Source: CAYLLD01 sp964425135 (GTDB lineage: Bacteria > Pseudomonadota > Alphaproteobacteria > Rhodobacterales > Rhodobacteraceae). From it: 64,000 nucleotides of DNA. This document shows positions 36,485 through 44,887 of the stretch, in pieces. Location of the stretch: contig CAYRKW010000006.1 in NCBI GenBank assembly GCA_964425135.1, positions 14,930-78,929 on the forward strand, read 5' to 3'. Numbering within the stretch: position 1 is the first letter of the stretch; every line of letters begins with the position of its first letter. The notes beneath the pieces were generated by a model. That model worked only from the letters and a program-made list of their open reading frames with translations, was not told where the DNA came from and did no database searches. Both the position numbers and the translations under genes were made by a program.

Positions 36485-37786
36485 ATGATCGTGCGACGAG
36501 ACGACCGCATCATGACTGTTATCACCGGCCTTGTGCTGGTGCTTATCGTCGGTCTCATTGCACAAAACAGCAACGCTATTGTGACCTGGTTCAGCCCCAG
36601 GGCGCAGGTCGACTTGCGCCCCGATTATTACGTTGTGGATCAGGGAAAGACCCAAACCCTCGATATCCTGCGCAATGACCGGATTGTCGGCGTTAATGCC
36701 GCGATCGTCGTGATCGAGCAGCCGCGCTGTGGTGCGCTTGAAGTTGCGGGTGAGGCCATCAATTACACAACCTCAGATGATTGCACCGGCAATATCAAAT
36801 TCTCTTATTGTATCGCCGGAATTGAAGACTGTACGCCTGCGGTCGCGTCGGTCAATCTGCGTCCCAATGCCGATCTTCGCATGGTCCAATCCGACCAAAC
36901 TGCGCCGTCGCAGGACATATCCGAAGACGCACAGATCAGCGCGCTTGTCGTCACACTCGGGATGCCGCGTCAACGCCCCAAACCTTCCGCCCCGCTCGAT
37001 CTTGAACTGCCGCAGACGGATAGGGATGAGGAGGTGGCTGCAACCGTGCAAACACCGGTGGCCATTCCCCAGCCGCGCCGCCAGATTGCACCGCTGCGTC
37101 CCTTTGAGCATGCGCAAGCTGTTGCCCGTGCAGATGTGGGCGGTTGCGCGGTTGAGATGCGCGTCGGGCTGGCGCGACACGCATCGGTGAATGTTGCGCT
37201 GCGCCATCCCTGCGCGCCTGCCACAATGGTTGAGATTGAGCATCAGGGGTTGGTTTTTGCGGCCACACTTGATGATCAGGGCGCGGCCATCCTGACGATC
37301 CCGGCCATGGCGAGTGATGCGATGATCTCAGCGCGATTTGCGGATATAAAGGATGATCTGTCGCTCCCGCTGCGCGTCCCGCATCTCACTGGCACAACGC
37401 GCATTGCGGTGGTGCTCGACCCTGCTGACGGGCTGGAATTGCAGGCGCGCGAGTTTGGGGCAGGCCCGCAGCCAGAGGTGATTTCATTTGGTGAAAATCC
37501 ATTGAGCGGACCGAACGCGGCGCGCGGCCATCTGACCCATTTTGAGGGCGCGCAGGGTCGCAGCATTCAGGTCTATTCTCACGCCCCAGTACCCTATCGC
37601 AAGTTCGCTCAGCTTTCCCTTCAAGGGGATGCGTCCGAGGCCTGCGCGAAAACCACACGCGTTGATATGCTTCGCGCCGACCAAAGGGCGCCGAAGCCGC
37701 ACTCCATTTATTTCGATTTACCCAATTGCGCGCAGTCAGGTCAACGCGTGCAACATCTCAGCGACGTTGTTCTGGCGGCGCGATGA
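36485..37786 (+). CDS. membrane-anchored periplasmic protein with a tandem-95/cadherin-like domain, unknown function
   Basis: A 433-residue protein with one N-terminal membrane helix (residues ~10-27, MTVITGLVLVLIVGLIA) and the rest periplasmic. Residues ~45-125 resemble a tandem-95 or cadherin-like Ig domain: VVDQGKTQTLDILRNDRIVG, GALEVAGEAINYTTSDDCTG and NIKFSYCIAG. A proline-rich linker follows, then a second beta-rich domain (residues ~215-420) with four cysteines. I use ATG 36485; ATG 36512 (MTVITG) is an alternative. One base separates its stop from the next gene, a periplasmic binding-protein/OmpA fusion, so the two likely act together at the cell envelope. I do not recognise a named family for the whole protein. 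Confidence 0.7.
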   Translation: MIVRRDDRIMTVITGLVLVLIVGLIAQNSNAIVTWFSPRAQVDLRPDYYVVDQGKTQTLDILRNDRIVGVNAAIVVIEQPRCGALEVAGEAINYTTSDDCTGNIKFSYCIAGIEDCTPAVASVNLRPNADLRMVQSDQTAPSQDISEDAQISALVVTLGMPRQRPKPSAPLDLELPQTDRDEEVAATVQTPVAIPQPRRQIAPLRPFEHAQAVARADVGGCAVEMRVGLARHASVNVALRHPCAPATMVEIEHQGLVFAATLDDQGAAILTIPAMASDAMISARFADIKDDLSLPLRVPHLTGTTRIAVVLDPADGLELQAREFGAGPQPEVISFGENPLSGPNAARGHLTHFEGAQGRSIQVYSHAPVPYRKFAQLSLQGDASEACAKTTRVDMLRADQRAPKPHSIYFDLPNCAQSGQRVQHLSDVVLAAR

Positions 37787-37787
37787 T

Positions 37788-39371
37788 ATGATCCAACCGC
37801 GCCCCCGCTTCCTCGCACCACTGATCGCGCTGCTCCTGAGCCTTGCGATATCAGCGCTGCCTGCACGTGCTCAGGATGGCGGGTCGCAGGTCATTCTCGA
37901 AGATCTGAATGGTGGCGCGCGCATCACTGGCGAGTTGCGCAGCTATGATGGGCAAACGCTGGACGTGATGACCCAATTCGGCCTTGTCGCGCTTGATGCC
38001 GCGCGGGTCCGCTGCATTGGGGACGCCTGTCCGCAGGAAACCAGCGCGCAAAACGTCTACCGGATCGCCGCGCCACAGATGGTCGCGGCCAATATGATGG
38101 CTGATATTCTGGCTGGATTTGGCGCAACCCACAGTCTTGATGTGGTGCGTGTCGTCAGTTCGGACGGGAAGAGCGGCTATCAGATCGGCCATGTGGGCGA
38201 TGAGCGGTTGAGCTGGACCCTGCAAACCGGCGATACCCGCGCAATCGTGGACGGTCTTTTGAGCGGCACAGTCGATCTGGCGCTCACATTCGGTCTGACC
38301 ACGCCCACAGAGCGCGGCCAGTTCAAGGGGCGCGGGCGCGGCGATTTATCCTCAGCGAAAAATGTCATTCCGCTCGCCATCGCGCCGCTTGTCGCGGTGA
38401 TTTCCCCGCAAAACGGTCTGACCGAAATGAGCGAAGACCGTTTGGCACGTGTATTGACAGGCGATATCACCGATTGGCGCGAGTTTGGTGTCGATGGCGG
38501 AGCGATCACGATTTATCTCAGCGCCTCCAACGACATGGCGTCCGAAATTGTGCGCCGCAATCAGCGCAGCCCGGCGCGAGTAGGGAACACTGTTACCTAT
38601 CTTGATGATGATACTGCCGTTGCGGACGCTGTGGCGGGCGATCCGAGCGGGCTTGGTTTTGTTGCGCTCCCAAGTCTGCGTGCCGCACGGAAATTGTCGC
38701 TCACCGATACCTGCGGGAACCTGATGGCGGCGGATGTGTTTTCCGCAAAATCGGGTGCCTATCCTTATGCAAACCGTCTGCGCGCCCTGCGTGCCACGCC
38801 GGTCGATACGGCCAGCGCTGCGGCGTTTTGGGACTATCTTGGATCGGACGACATACTGCCCGTGCTCGATTACGCGGGTTTTTCTGATATGCGGGCCGAG
38901 CGGCGCAGCACCAGCGATCTGGGCGCGCGGCTCGTCACCGCCATTTCCGCCCCGCAAACCGAAGTCACCCTGCCGCGCCTGCGCAGTATGATGACGATCC
39001 TGCAAGGCGCGCAACAATTTAGCACCACCTTCCGCCTGCGACCCGGCCGCACCCGCCTTGATGACGTCACGCGCGAGGATCTGGACGCATTGCTCGCCGA
39101 AATCGGCCGGTTGCGCGCACAGGTTGGTCCTGATCTGCGCGAGATCATTATTGCAGGCTTTACCGACAGCATCGGTGTCGCCGAAAGCAACGAAGAAAAG
39201 TCGCTGGGCGATGCCAATCTCGTGCGCGACCTGCTGCAAGACCGCGGCGGCACGCTCTTTGACGGACTGACGATCTCGGTGCACGGCTTTGGCGAAATCT
39301 CCCCGCTCATTTGCAATGACACTGAGGCAAATCGCGCCATGAACCGGCGGGTTGAAATCTGGGTTCGCTAG
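37788..39371 (+). CDS. PstS-like substrate-binding domain fused to OmpA peptidoglycan-binding domain
   Basis: A 527-residue exported protein. Signal peptide residues 1-27 end in ALPARA before QDGG. Residues ~30-95 are a small beta domain (LEDLNGGARITGELRSYDGQ). Residues ~95-370 form a phosphate-binding-protein-like fold: ADILAGFGATHSLDVVRVVS, NVIPLAIAPLVAVISPQNGL, RVLTGDITDWREFGVDGGAI and DPSGLGFVALPSLR. Residues ~410-527 are an OmpA domain (IIAGFTDSIGVAESNEEKSL, ending NRRVEIWVR), which would tether it to peptidoglycan. Such fusions occur in Rhodobacterales. It may sense or capture phosphate or another anion; there is no importer nearby. Two-gene unit with the preceding anchored protein. Confidence 0.85.
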   Translation: MIQPRPRFLAPLIALLLSLAISALPARAQDGGSQVILEDLNGGARITGELRSYDGQTLDVMTQFGLVALDAARVRCIGDACPQETSAQNVYRIAAPQMVAANMMADILAGFGATHSLDVVRVVSSDGKSGYQIGHVGDERLSWTLQTGDTRAIVDGLLSGTVDLALTFGLTTPTERGQFKGRGRGDLSSAKNVIPLAIAPLVAVISPQNGLTEMSEDRLARVLTGDITDWREFGVDGGAITIYLSASNDMASEIVRRNQRSPARVGNTVTYLDDDTAVADAVAGDPSGLGFVALPSLRAARKLSLTDTCGNLMAADVFSAKSGAYPYANRLRALRATPVDTASAAAFWDYLGSDDILPVLDYAGFSDMRAERRSTSDLGARLVTAISAPQTEVTLPRLRSMMTILQGAQQFSTTFRLRPGRTRLDDVTREDLDALLAEIGRLRAQVGPDLREIIIAGFTDSIGVAESNEEKSLGDANLVRDLLQDRGGTLFDGLTISVHGFGEISPLICNDTEANRAMNRRVEIWVR

Positions 39372-39472
39372 CATTGGGGCGCCGAAATATGCAAGATTTG
39401 CACAGGAATTCCCCTTTTGCGCGCGCCCCTTCATGCGCTAACCTGCGGAGAAAGAAGGCAGGAGGCTTTTGT

Positions 39473-39913
39473 ATGCCAAATCTCAATCGACGCCGCTTTT
39501 TACAAATGACAGGTGCGGCAGGACTTGCCCCTGCTTTGCCAGCAATGCCTGCCGCTGCGGTGGCAAGCGGTCCGGCCACACATGCGCAATTGCTCTGGGC
39601 CAGCCTTCATGCGCGCGCTGGCTCCGCCGCCGGTTTTGCCGATGTGACGCGTTTGATGGGCCTGTCGAGCCAAGCTGCACAAGGTGTCTATGCCAATGTC
39701 GCCCGCTCAAACGTGGTGACGGCTCATGCGGCCACGCGCCTGAATCGCGTCTCCGCACCGCGTCCCATGGCGCGCAAAACGAGCGCGCCGTCACCAAAGC
39801 ATCGCGGTCTGGAGCAACGCGTGAGACGTTTTGTGGATGAGGCATCTGATACGCCAGCATCGCAAGCAGATATCGAAGAGCCTATGAATACCAAGGACCA
39901 AGACGCCCAATGA
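39473..39913 (+). CDS. small Tat-exported protein, hypothetical
   Basis: A 146-residue protein with a twin-arginine signal: LNRRRFLQMTGAAGLAPALP, then AMPAAAVA. The mature part is short, alanine-rich and basic in the middle (PMARKTSAPSPKHRGLEQRV), ending acidic (ASQADIEEPMNTKDQDAQ). No cofactor motif is visible, so the reason for Tat export is unclear; it may travel with a partner. ATG at 39473 has AGGAGG upstream at good spacing; the open frame continues further back without similarity. It overlaps the next gene by ATGA, linking the two. No family recognised. Confidence 0.65.
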   Translation: MPNLNRRRFLQMTGAAGLAPALPAMPAAAVASGPATHAQLLWASLHARAGSAAGFADVTRLMGLSSQAAQGVYANVARSNVVTAHAATRLNRVSAPRPMARKTSAPSPKHRGLEQRVRRFVDEASDTPASQADIEEPMNTKDQDAQ

Positions 39914-40317
39914 GAGTAAAAGCACCCGCCATTTCTGGCGTTCTGGCCGTAGCGTTCGGCACATCCGCTGTTGGCCAATCTCAGATCGAGGACACACTCT
40001 GCGAAGCCGCACAATCAGGCGGCGTGGTTGAGCTTGTCTATGACAAAGACGCAAGCAAAGGCTGCGCACCCCGCATCGTCGATGTGCATCAGGTCGCTGT
40101 TGGAAACAATGGCCAGCTCTACATGCACGGTTGGCAGAGTCGTGGCTGCACGAAGGGGCGCGACTATGCGTCCAAACGAATTTTCCGATTTGACAAGGTT
40201 AAGTCGGTTGAGCCGGTTGATGGGGACTTTGGCGAAAAATCCATGTCGGTGAAGGCCGAAGGTTGGGATGGTTGCATCGGATCGAACTGTTTTATCAAAG
40301 AGACTATCTGCGAGTAG
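39910..40317 (+). CDS. small periplasmic protein with a WYL-like core, hypothetical
   Basis: A 135-residue protein with a probable signal peptide (residues 1-22, VLAVAFGTSAVGQ). The mature core reads GGVVELVYDKDASKGCAPRI, VDVHQVAVGNNGQLYMHGWQ and KRIFRFDKVKSVEPVDGDF. This order of beta-strand, basic turn, tryptophan strand and FRFDKV resembles WYL-type ligand-binding domains. These are normally cytoplasmic, so a secreted version would be unusual. Six cysteines may form disulfides. Tight overlap with the Tat-exported protein suggests a two-protein envelope unit. Fold assignment is inference. Confidence 0.6.
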   Translation: MRVKAPAISGVLAVAFGTSAVGQSQIEDTLCEAAQSGGVVELVYDKDASKGCAPRIVDVHQVAVGNNGQLYMHGWQSRGCTKGRDYASKRIFRFDKVKSVEPVDGDFGEKSMSVKAEGWDGCIGSNCFIKETICE

Positions 40318-40364
40318 TCGTAAGTTCGCAGTCTTGCTGCCACCCATGAACGAAAGAGCGCAGA

Positions 40365-40757
40365 ATGCCAGATAGTTCGAAACCCCCGCTTCGCGTGGCC
40401 CTTGTTGCGCATGATCAGATGAAGGAGGGCATGATCGCCTGGGCCAAACAGCATCAGGCGGCGTTGCGCAAAATGGATCTTTACGGCACGGGTACAACCG
40501 GCGGGCGGATCGAGGATGAGCTTGGGCTTTCGATCACACGGCTCAAAAGTGGCCCGCTTGGCGGGGATGCGCAGATTGGCGCGATGATTGCCGAAGAAAA
40601 GCTCGATGTACTGATTTTCTTCATCGACCCGCTTTCCGCCTTGCCGCATGACGTTGACGTCAAATCTCTGCTGCGGCTTGCGACACTCTACAACACGGTG
40701 CTCGCCATCAACGAGGCGACAGCAACGCGTGTGATCGCCAAGGATGCGATTTTCTGA
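40365..40757 (+). CDS. mgsA: methylglyoxal synthase
   Basis: Converts dihydroxyacetone phosphate to methylglyoxal and phosphate, a bypass that relieves sugar-phosphate build-up. The 130-residue protein has RVALVAHDQMKEGMIAWAKQ, YGTGTTGGRIEDELG for phosphate binding, SGPLGGDAQIGAMIAEEKLD with the catalytic Asp, FFIDPLSALPHDVD and LLRLATLYN. All key residues are present. Single gene; the candidate pyrimidine-cluster operator follows 40 bases after its stop. Confidence 0.94.
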   Translation: MPDSSKPPLRVALVAHDQMKEGMIAWAKQHQAALRKMDLYGTGTTGGRIEDELGLSITRLKSGPLGGDAQIGAMIAEEKLDVLIFFIDPLSALPHDVDVKSLLRLATLYNTVLAINEATATRVIAKDAIF

Positions 40758-40795
40758 GCGTTTCAACACGCTTGTTTTTAAGTCAGATCAAAAAT

Positions 40796-40811
40796 TTGTC
40801 CAACCGGTAAA
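40796..40811 (+). promoter_or_regulatory. RutR-box-like dyad upstream of the pyrimidine catabolic operon
   Basis: TTGTCCAACCGGTAAA matches 11 of 14 fixed positions of the E. coli RutR box TTGACCAnnTGGTCAA, recalled from the literature. It lies 70 bases before the amidohydrolase start. The same CAAC(T/C)GGTAAA core recurs at 53110-53125 upstream of preT, at the far end of the locus. A rutR-like gene lies inside the locus. The arms are imperfect, so this is a candidate only. Confidence 0.4.
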
Positions 40812-40881
40812 AAAACCGATTGACCGCCCCAGCAAATTTTCTCACCCTTGCTCCATCAGGATGAGCGTGTGAGGCGGTGCA

Positions 40882-42129
40882 ATGGGACATGGGAAGAACC
40901 TTCGAATTGATCCGGACCGTTTGTGGGACAGCCTCATGGAAATGGCGAAGATTGGACCCGGCGTTGCGGGGGGAAACAATCGTCAAACGCTGACCGATGA
41001 TGATGCCAAAGGGCGGGCCTTGTTCCAAAAATGGTGCGAGGCGGCGGGTATGACCATGGGCGTTGATACCATGGGTAATATGTTCGCAACCCGTGCGGGA
41101 ACCGATCCGGATGCGCTGCCGGTCTATATGGGCTCGCATCTTGATACCCAGCCGACGGGCGGAAAATATGACGGTGTTCTGGGTGTGCTGGGCGGGCTGG
41201 AAGCGATCCGCACGCTCAATGATATGGATGTGAAAACCAAGCATCCGATAGTGCTGACCAACTGGACCAATGAGGAGGGGACGCGCTACGCCCCGCCGAT
41301 GCTCGCATCTGGCGTCTTTGCAGGCAAGCATACGCAGGATTGGGCCTATGACCGTGTGGATGCCGATGGCAAGCGCTTTGGCGATGAGATCAAGCGCATC
41401 GGCTGGATCGGGGATGAAAAGGTCGGTGCGCGCAAGATGCACGCAATGTTCGAATTGCACATTGAACAAGGCCCGATTTTGGAGGCCGAGGGCAAAGACA
41501 TAGGGGTCGTCACCCATGGTCAGGGCCTGCGCTGGATTGAATGTACGGTGACGGGGAAGGAAAGCCACACCGGCTCGACGCCCATGCATATGCGCAAGAA
41601 TGCAGGCCGAGGCCTGTCGCAGATCACCGAGCTTGTCCATGAGATCGCGATGGCCAACCAACCCAATGCGGTCGGGGCCATTGGTCATATCGACGTCTAT
41701 CCCAACAGCCGCAACATCATCCCCGGCAGAGTGGTGTTCACCGTCGATATGCGCACACATCTGCTTGATAAGCTCGACGCGATGCTCGCCGAGTTTATGG
41801 AACGCGCGCCAAAGCTCTGCGAAGACATAGAGGTCGAGTTCGCGTGTGAGATCGTCGGCGCGTTCGATCCGCCCGCCTTTGATGAGGGCTGCGTGAGTGC
41901 CGTTCGCAATGCAGCGCAAACGATGGGCTATAGCCATATGGATATCGTCTCTGGCGCGGGCCACGATGCGTGCTGGATCAACAATGTTGCACCCACCGCT
42001 ATGATCATGTGCCCCTGCGTTGACGGTCTGTCTCATAATGAGGCGGAAGAGATAAGCAAGGAATGGGCGCAAGCGGGCACTGATGTGCTGCTTCATGCGG
42101 TGCTTGAGACGGCGGAGATTGTGGAGTGA
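40882..42129 (+). CDS. Zn-dependent amidohydrolase, beta-ureidopropionase / N-carbamoyl-amino-acid hydrolase (M20)
   Basis: Last hydrolytic step of reductive pyrimidine breakdown: N-carbamoyl-beta-alanine to beta-alanine, CO2 and ammonia. The 415-residue protein has M20/HyuC-type metal sites: GSHLDTQPTGGKYDGVLGVL, TNWTNEEGTRYAPPMLASGV, LHIEQGPILEAEGKDIGVV and the C-terminal GLSHNEAEEISKEWA. KESHTGSTPMHMRKNAG is in the dimerisation domain. The dihydropyrimidinase gene follows, with a small GIY-YIG gene between. First gene of the plus-strand arm, behind the candidate RutR-like site. Allantoate or hydantoinase-type substrates cannot be excluded by sequence, but the locus argues for ureidopropionate. 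Confidence 0.92.
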   Translation: MGHGKNLRIDPDRLWDSLMEMAKIGPGVAGGNNRQTLTDDDAKGRALFQKWCEAAGMTMGVDTMGNMFATRAGTDPDALPVYMGSHLDTQPTGGKYDGVLGVLGGLEAIRTLNDMDVKTKHPIVLTNWTNEEGTRYAPPMLASGVFAGKHTQDWAYDRVDADGKRFGDEIKRIGWIGDEKVGARKMHAMFELHIEQGPILEAEGKDIGVVTHGQGLRWIECTVTGKESHTGSTPMHMRKNAGRGLSQITELVHEIAMANQPNAVGAIGHIDVYPNSRNIIPGRVVFTVDMRTHLLDKLDAMLAEFMERAPKLCEDIEVEFACEIVGAFDPPAFDEGCVSAVRNAAQTMGYSHMDIVSGAGHDACWINNVAPTAMIMCPCVDGLSHNEAEEISKEWAQAGTDVLLHAVLETAEIVE

Positions 42130-42143
42130 GTTTTCCAGCCTCA

Positions 42144-42213
42144 CCCGTCCCGGACCTGATCCGGGACCTCCCAGCCTCGCCGCCAAGAGGTCCCGGATCA
42201 AGTCCGGGACGGG
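42144..42213. repeat. long palindromic intergenic repeat, copy 1
   Basis: Two 27-nt arms (42144-42170 and 42187-42213) pair at 26 of 27 positions around a 16-base centre; the arms contain GTCCCGGAC and GATCCGGGACCTC. This is the widespread palindromic element of alphaproteobacteria whose translation reads like PDLIRDL and GPGSSPG. It sits 14 bases after the amidohydrolase stop. A second, damaged copy is at 44888-44956 in the same operon. As RNA it would form a very stable hairpin between cistrons. Confidence 0.85.
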
Positions 42214-42252
42214 ATTCACGCTTTGGTAAGTCTTGTTGGCAATCCTCCGGTC

Positions 42253-42534
42253 ATGGCGCATTTCGTCTACATCATGGCCTCCCGCCCGTATGGTGCACTT
42301 TACACAGGACGCTCCGCCAGACCGCGCGAACGTGTGGAACAGCATCGCGCCGGTTTGTCCGCGCACACTGCGAAATACAAAATCAAAACCCTCGTCTGGT
42401 TCGAGAAATACGACGATTTCGAAACCTCTTTGCGTCGCGAAAGATCCCTGAAACGTTGGCGGCGCGACTGGAAACTCAAACTGATCACAGACGCCAACCC
42501 TCATTGGCGGGACATGACATTTGCGCTTCCCTGA
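42253..42534 (+). CDS. GIY-YIG nuclease family protein
   Basis: A 93-residue single-domain GIY-YIG protein. The catalytic block is FVYIMASRPYGALYTGRSAR, with the YI and YTG pairs and the Arg, and the downstream RERVEQHRAG and SLRRERSLKRWRRDWKL. Such small proteins are common in proteobacteria; some are linked to DNA processing, but the function of this group is unsettled. It sits between two pyrimidine-pathway genes, right after a palindromic repeat, and looks like a passenger brought in with that repeat. ATG 42253 matches the family start; a TTG at 42223 is possible but unlikely. Confidence 0.88.
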   Translation: MAHFVYIMASRPYGALYTGRSARPRERVEQHRAGLSAHTAKYKIKTLVWFEKYDDFETSLRRERSLKRWRRDWKLKLITDANPHWRDMTFALP

Positions 42535-42548
42535 TCGCTGCGGCTGAG

Positions 42549-42569
42549 GCCCCGGCGCAGGGCCGGGGC
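42549..42569 (+). other. GC-rich hairpin before the dihydropyrimidinase gene
   Basis: GCCCCGGC (42549-42556) and GCCGGGGC (42562-42569) form a perfect 8-bp stem with a 5-base loop. It lies between the GIY-YIG stop and the AGGAGG of the next gene. No U-tract follows, so it is more likely an mRNA-stability or attenuation hairpin than a full terminator. Confidence 0.45.
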
Positions 42570-42598
42570 GGGTGTCGCTTGAATGCAGGAGGCACCCT

Positions 42599-44053
42599 AT
42601 GACCAAAGTCATCAAAAACGGAACCATCGTCACCGCTGATCTCACCTACAAGGCGGATGTGGCCATCGACAAGGGCGTGATCACCGAGATCGGCCCGAAG
42701 CTCAAAGGCGATGAGGAACTGGACGCGACCGGCTGTTATGTCATGCCCGGCGGTATCGATCCGCATGTGCATCTGGAGATGCCGTTCATGGGCACATACT
42801 CTTCGGATGATTTCGAGAGCGGTACGCGCGCGGGTCTGGCGGGTGGCACGACCATGGTTGTCGATTTCTGTTTGCCCAATCAAGGCGAGAGCCTGCTGGA
42901 TGCGATCAAGCGTTGGGACAACAAATCGACCCGCGCCAATTGCGACTATTCCTTCCACATGGCGGTAACATGGTGGGGGGAGCAAGTATTCAACGATATG
43001 CAAACCGTCGTGCAGCAGCGCGGCATCAACACCTTCAAGCATTTTCTCGCCTATAAAGGCGCGCTGATGGTCAATGATGATGAGTTGTTCTCGTCGTTCA
43101 AGCGCCTCTCGGAATTGGGCGCGACCGCCATGGTCCATGCTGAAAACGGCGATGTTGTCGCGGAAATGACCGCCAAACTGCTGGCCGAGGGCAATACAGG
43201 GCCGGAGGCGCATGCCTATTCGCGCCCCTCACAAGTGGAAGGCGAGGCCACCAACCGGGCAATTATGATTGCGGATATGGCTGGGGTTCCGCTCTATGTC
43301 GTGCATGTCTCCTGCGAGGAGGCGCATGAGGCGATCCGCCGTGCGCGTCAGAACGGCAAACGCGTGTGGGGAGAGCCGCTCATTCAGCATCTGACGCTTG
43401 ATGAAAGCGAGTATTTCAACGCCGATTGGGACCATGCCGCCCGCCGCGTGATGTCCCCGCCGTTCCGCAACAAAAAGCATCAGGACAGCCTTTGGGCAGG
43501 GTTGATGTCCGGCAGTCTCAGCGTGGTTGCAACCGATCATTGCGCTTTCACAACCGAACAAAAACGTACCGGCGTCGGGGATTTCTCGAAAATTCCAAAC
43601 GGCACAGGCGGTCTTGAGGACCGCATGCCGATGCTCTGGACCCATGGCGTTGAGACGGGCCGACTGACCCCGAACGAGTTCGTCGCGGTCACTTCGACCA
43701 ATATCGCCAAAATCCTCAATTGTTATCCGCGTAAAGGCTCTGTTTTGGTCGGGGCGGACGCCGATCTGGTGGTCTGGGATCCGAGCAAGGAAAAAACCAT
43801 CGCGGCCAAGACCCAGCAGTCTGCCATCGACTATAACGTGTTCGAAGGCCATGCAGTCAAAGGCCTGCCGCGCTTCACTCTGACGCGGGGCCATGTGGCT
43901 GTGCATGATGGCGAGATGCGCACGCAAGAGGGGCACGGCAAGTTCGTGGAGCGTGCGCCCAACGCCACTGTGAACACCGCGTTGTCGCAATGGAAAGCTC
44001 TGAGCGCACCGCGTCCGGTGGAGCGGACGGGTATCCCGGCCAGTGGCGTGTGA
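42599..44053 (+). CDS. hydA: dihydropyrimidinase
   Basis: Opens the ring of dihydrouracil or dihydrothymine to the N-carbamoyl beta-amino acid; second step of the reductive pathway. The 484-residue amidohydrolase has the metal site GGIDPHVHLEMPFMG, the carbamylated-Lys region KHFLAYKGALMVNDDE, MVHAENGDV, YVVHVSCEEAHEAI with the His ligand, and VATDHCAFTTEQKRTGVGDF with the catalytic Asp. AGGAGG precedes the ATG at 42599. The ABC importer follows immediately. Confidence 0.95.
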   Translation: MTKVIKNGTIVTADLTYKADVAIDKGVITEIGPKLKGDEELDATGCYVMPGGIDPHVHLEMPFMGTYSSDDFESGTRAGLAGGTTMVVDFCLPNQGESLLDAIKRWDNKSTRANCDYSFHMAVTWWGEQVFNDMQTVVQQRGINTFKHFLAYKGALMVNDDELFSSFKRLSELGATAMVHAENGDVVAEMTAKLLAEGNTGPEAHAYSRPSQVEGEATNRAIMIADMAGVPLYVVHVSCEEAHEAIRRARQNGKRVWGEPLIQHLTLDESEYFNADWDHAARRVMSPPFRNKKHQDSLWAGLMSGSLSVVATDHCAFTTEQKRTGVGDFSKIPNGTGGLEDRMPMLWTHGVETGRLTPNEFVAVTSTNIAKILNCYPRKGSVLVGADADLVVWDPSKEKTIAAKTQQSAIDYNVFEGHAVKGLPRFTLTRGHVAVHDGEMRTQEGHGKFVERAPNATVNTALSQWKALSAPRPVERTGIPASGV

Positions 44054-44090
44054 TACGGGCAAAGGGCGGGACATTTGTGAGTCATAAGCA

Positions 44091-44873
44091 ATGACGTCAG
44101 ACTCTGTGATCGACGCCTCTGGCTTGTCGCTGACGTTTGAGACCAACGACGGTCCGGTCCATGCGCTCCGAGATGTTGATCTGGAGATCAGCAAGGGCGA
44201 TTTTGTCAGCTTCATTGGGCCCTCGGGCTGCGGGAAGACGACGTTTTTGCGGGTCATGGCTGATCTGGAGGCGCCCACAGGTGGCAGCGTGACGGTCAAT
44301 GGTGTCTCCCCGCGAGAGGCGCGTTTGGCGCGAGCCTATGGCTATGTGTTTCAAGCCGCCGGTCTTTACCCGTGGCGCACGATTGGTGGGAATATCCGTC
44401 TGCCGCTGGAGATTATGGGGTACGACAAGGCGCAGCAGGTTGAGCGTGTGGCACGAACGTTGGAGCTTGTTGATCTGGAGGGGTTCGAGAAGAAGTTTCC
44501 GTGGCAACTATCGGGCGGGATGCAGCAACGCGCCTCCATCGCACGGGCGCTGGCGTTCGATGCGGATCTGTTGCTGATGGATGAGCCTTTCGGTGCGCTG
44601 GACGAGATTGTGCGCGACCATCTGAACGAGCAGCTTCTGGCGCTTTGGGACCAGACCGGCAAGACCATCTGTTTTGTGACCCATTCGATCCCTGAGGCGG
44701 TGTTCCTGTCGACCAAAATCGTGGTGATGTCGCCGCGCCCGGGGCGGGTGACGGATGTGATCGATAGCCCGCTGCCGCGCGAGCGACCGCTTGAAATCCG
44801 CGACACGCAGGCGTTTTGGGATATCGCGCACCGTGTCCGCGAGGGTTTGCGTGCGGGGCATGGTGATGCGTGA
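44091..44873 (+). CDS. ABC transporter ATP-binding protein, nitrate/taurine/pyrimidine type
   Basis: ATPase of the importer encoded through 47844; 260 residues. Walker A GPSGCGKTTFLRVM, Q-loop YVFQAAGLYPWRTI, signature LSGGMQQRASIARAL, Walker B LLLMDEPFGALDE and H-loop THSIPEAVFLS are all present. MSPRPGRV near the C-terminus is typical of the SsuB/TauB/ThiZ group. Together with two permeases and an NMT1/THI5-like binding protein it probably imports a pyrimidine or its breakdown product; the ligand is inferred from the locus. Confidence 0.94.
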   Translation: MTSDSVIDASGLSLTFETNDGPVHALRDVDLEISKGDFVSFIGPSGCGKTTFLRVMADLEAPTGGSVTVNGVSPREARLARAYGYVFQAAGLYPWRTIGGNIRLPLEIMGYDKAQQVERVARTLELVDLEGFEKKFPWQLSGGMQQRASIARALAFDADLLLMDEPFGALDEIVRDHLNEQLLALWDQTGKTICFVTHSIPEAVFLSTKIVVMSPRPGRVTDVIDSPLPRERPLEIRDTQAFWDIAHRVREGLRAGHGDA

Positions 44874-44887
44874 GCCGCATAGTGCCA

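Noticed and set aside
40783..42645. Long minus-strand ORF of 620 codons opposite the amidohydrolase
   Set aside because: It is a shadow of a well-supported M20 enzyme on the plus strand and includes the translated palindromic repeat.
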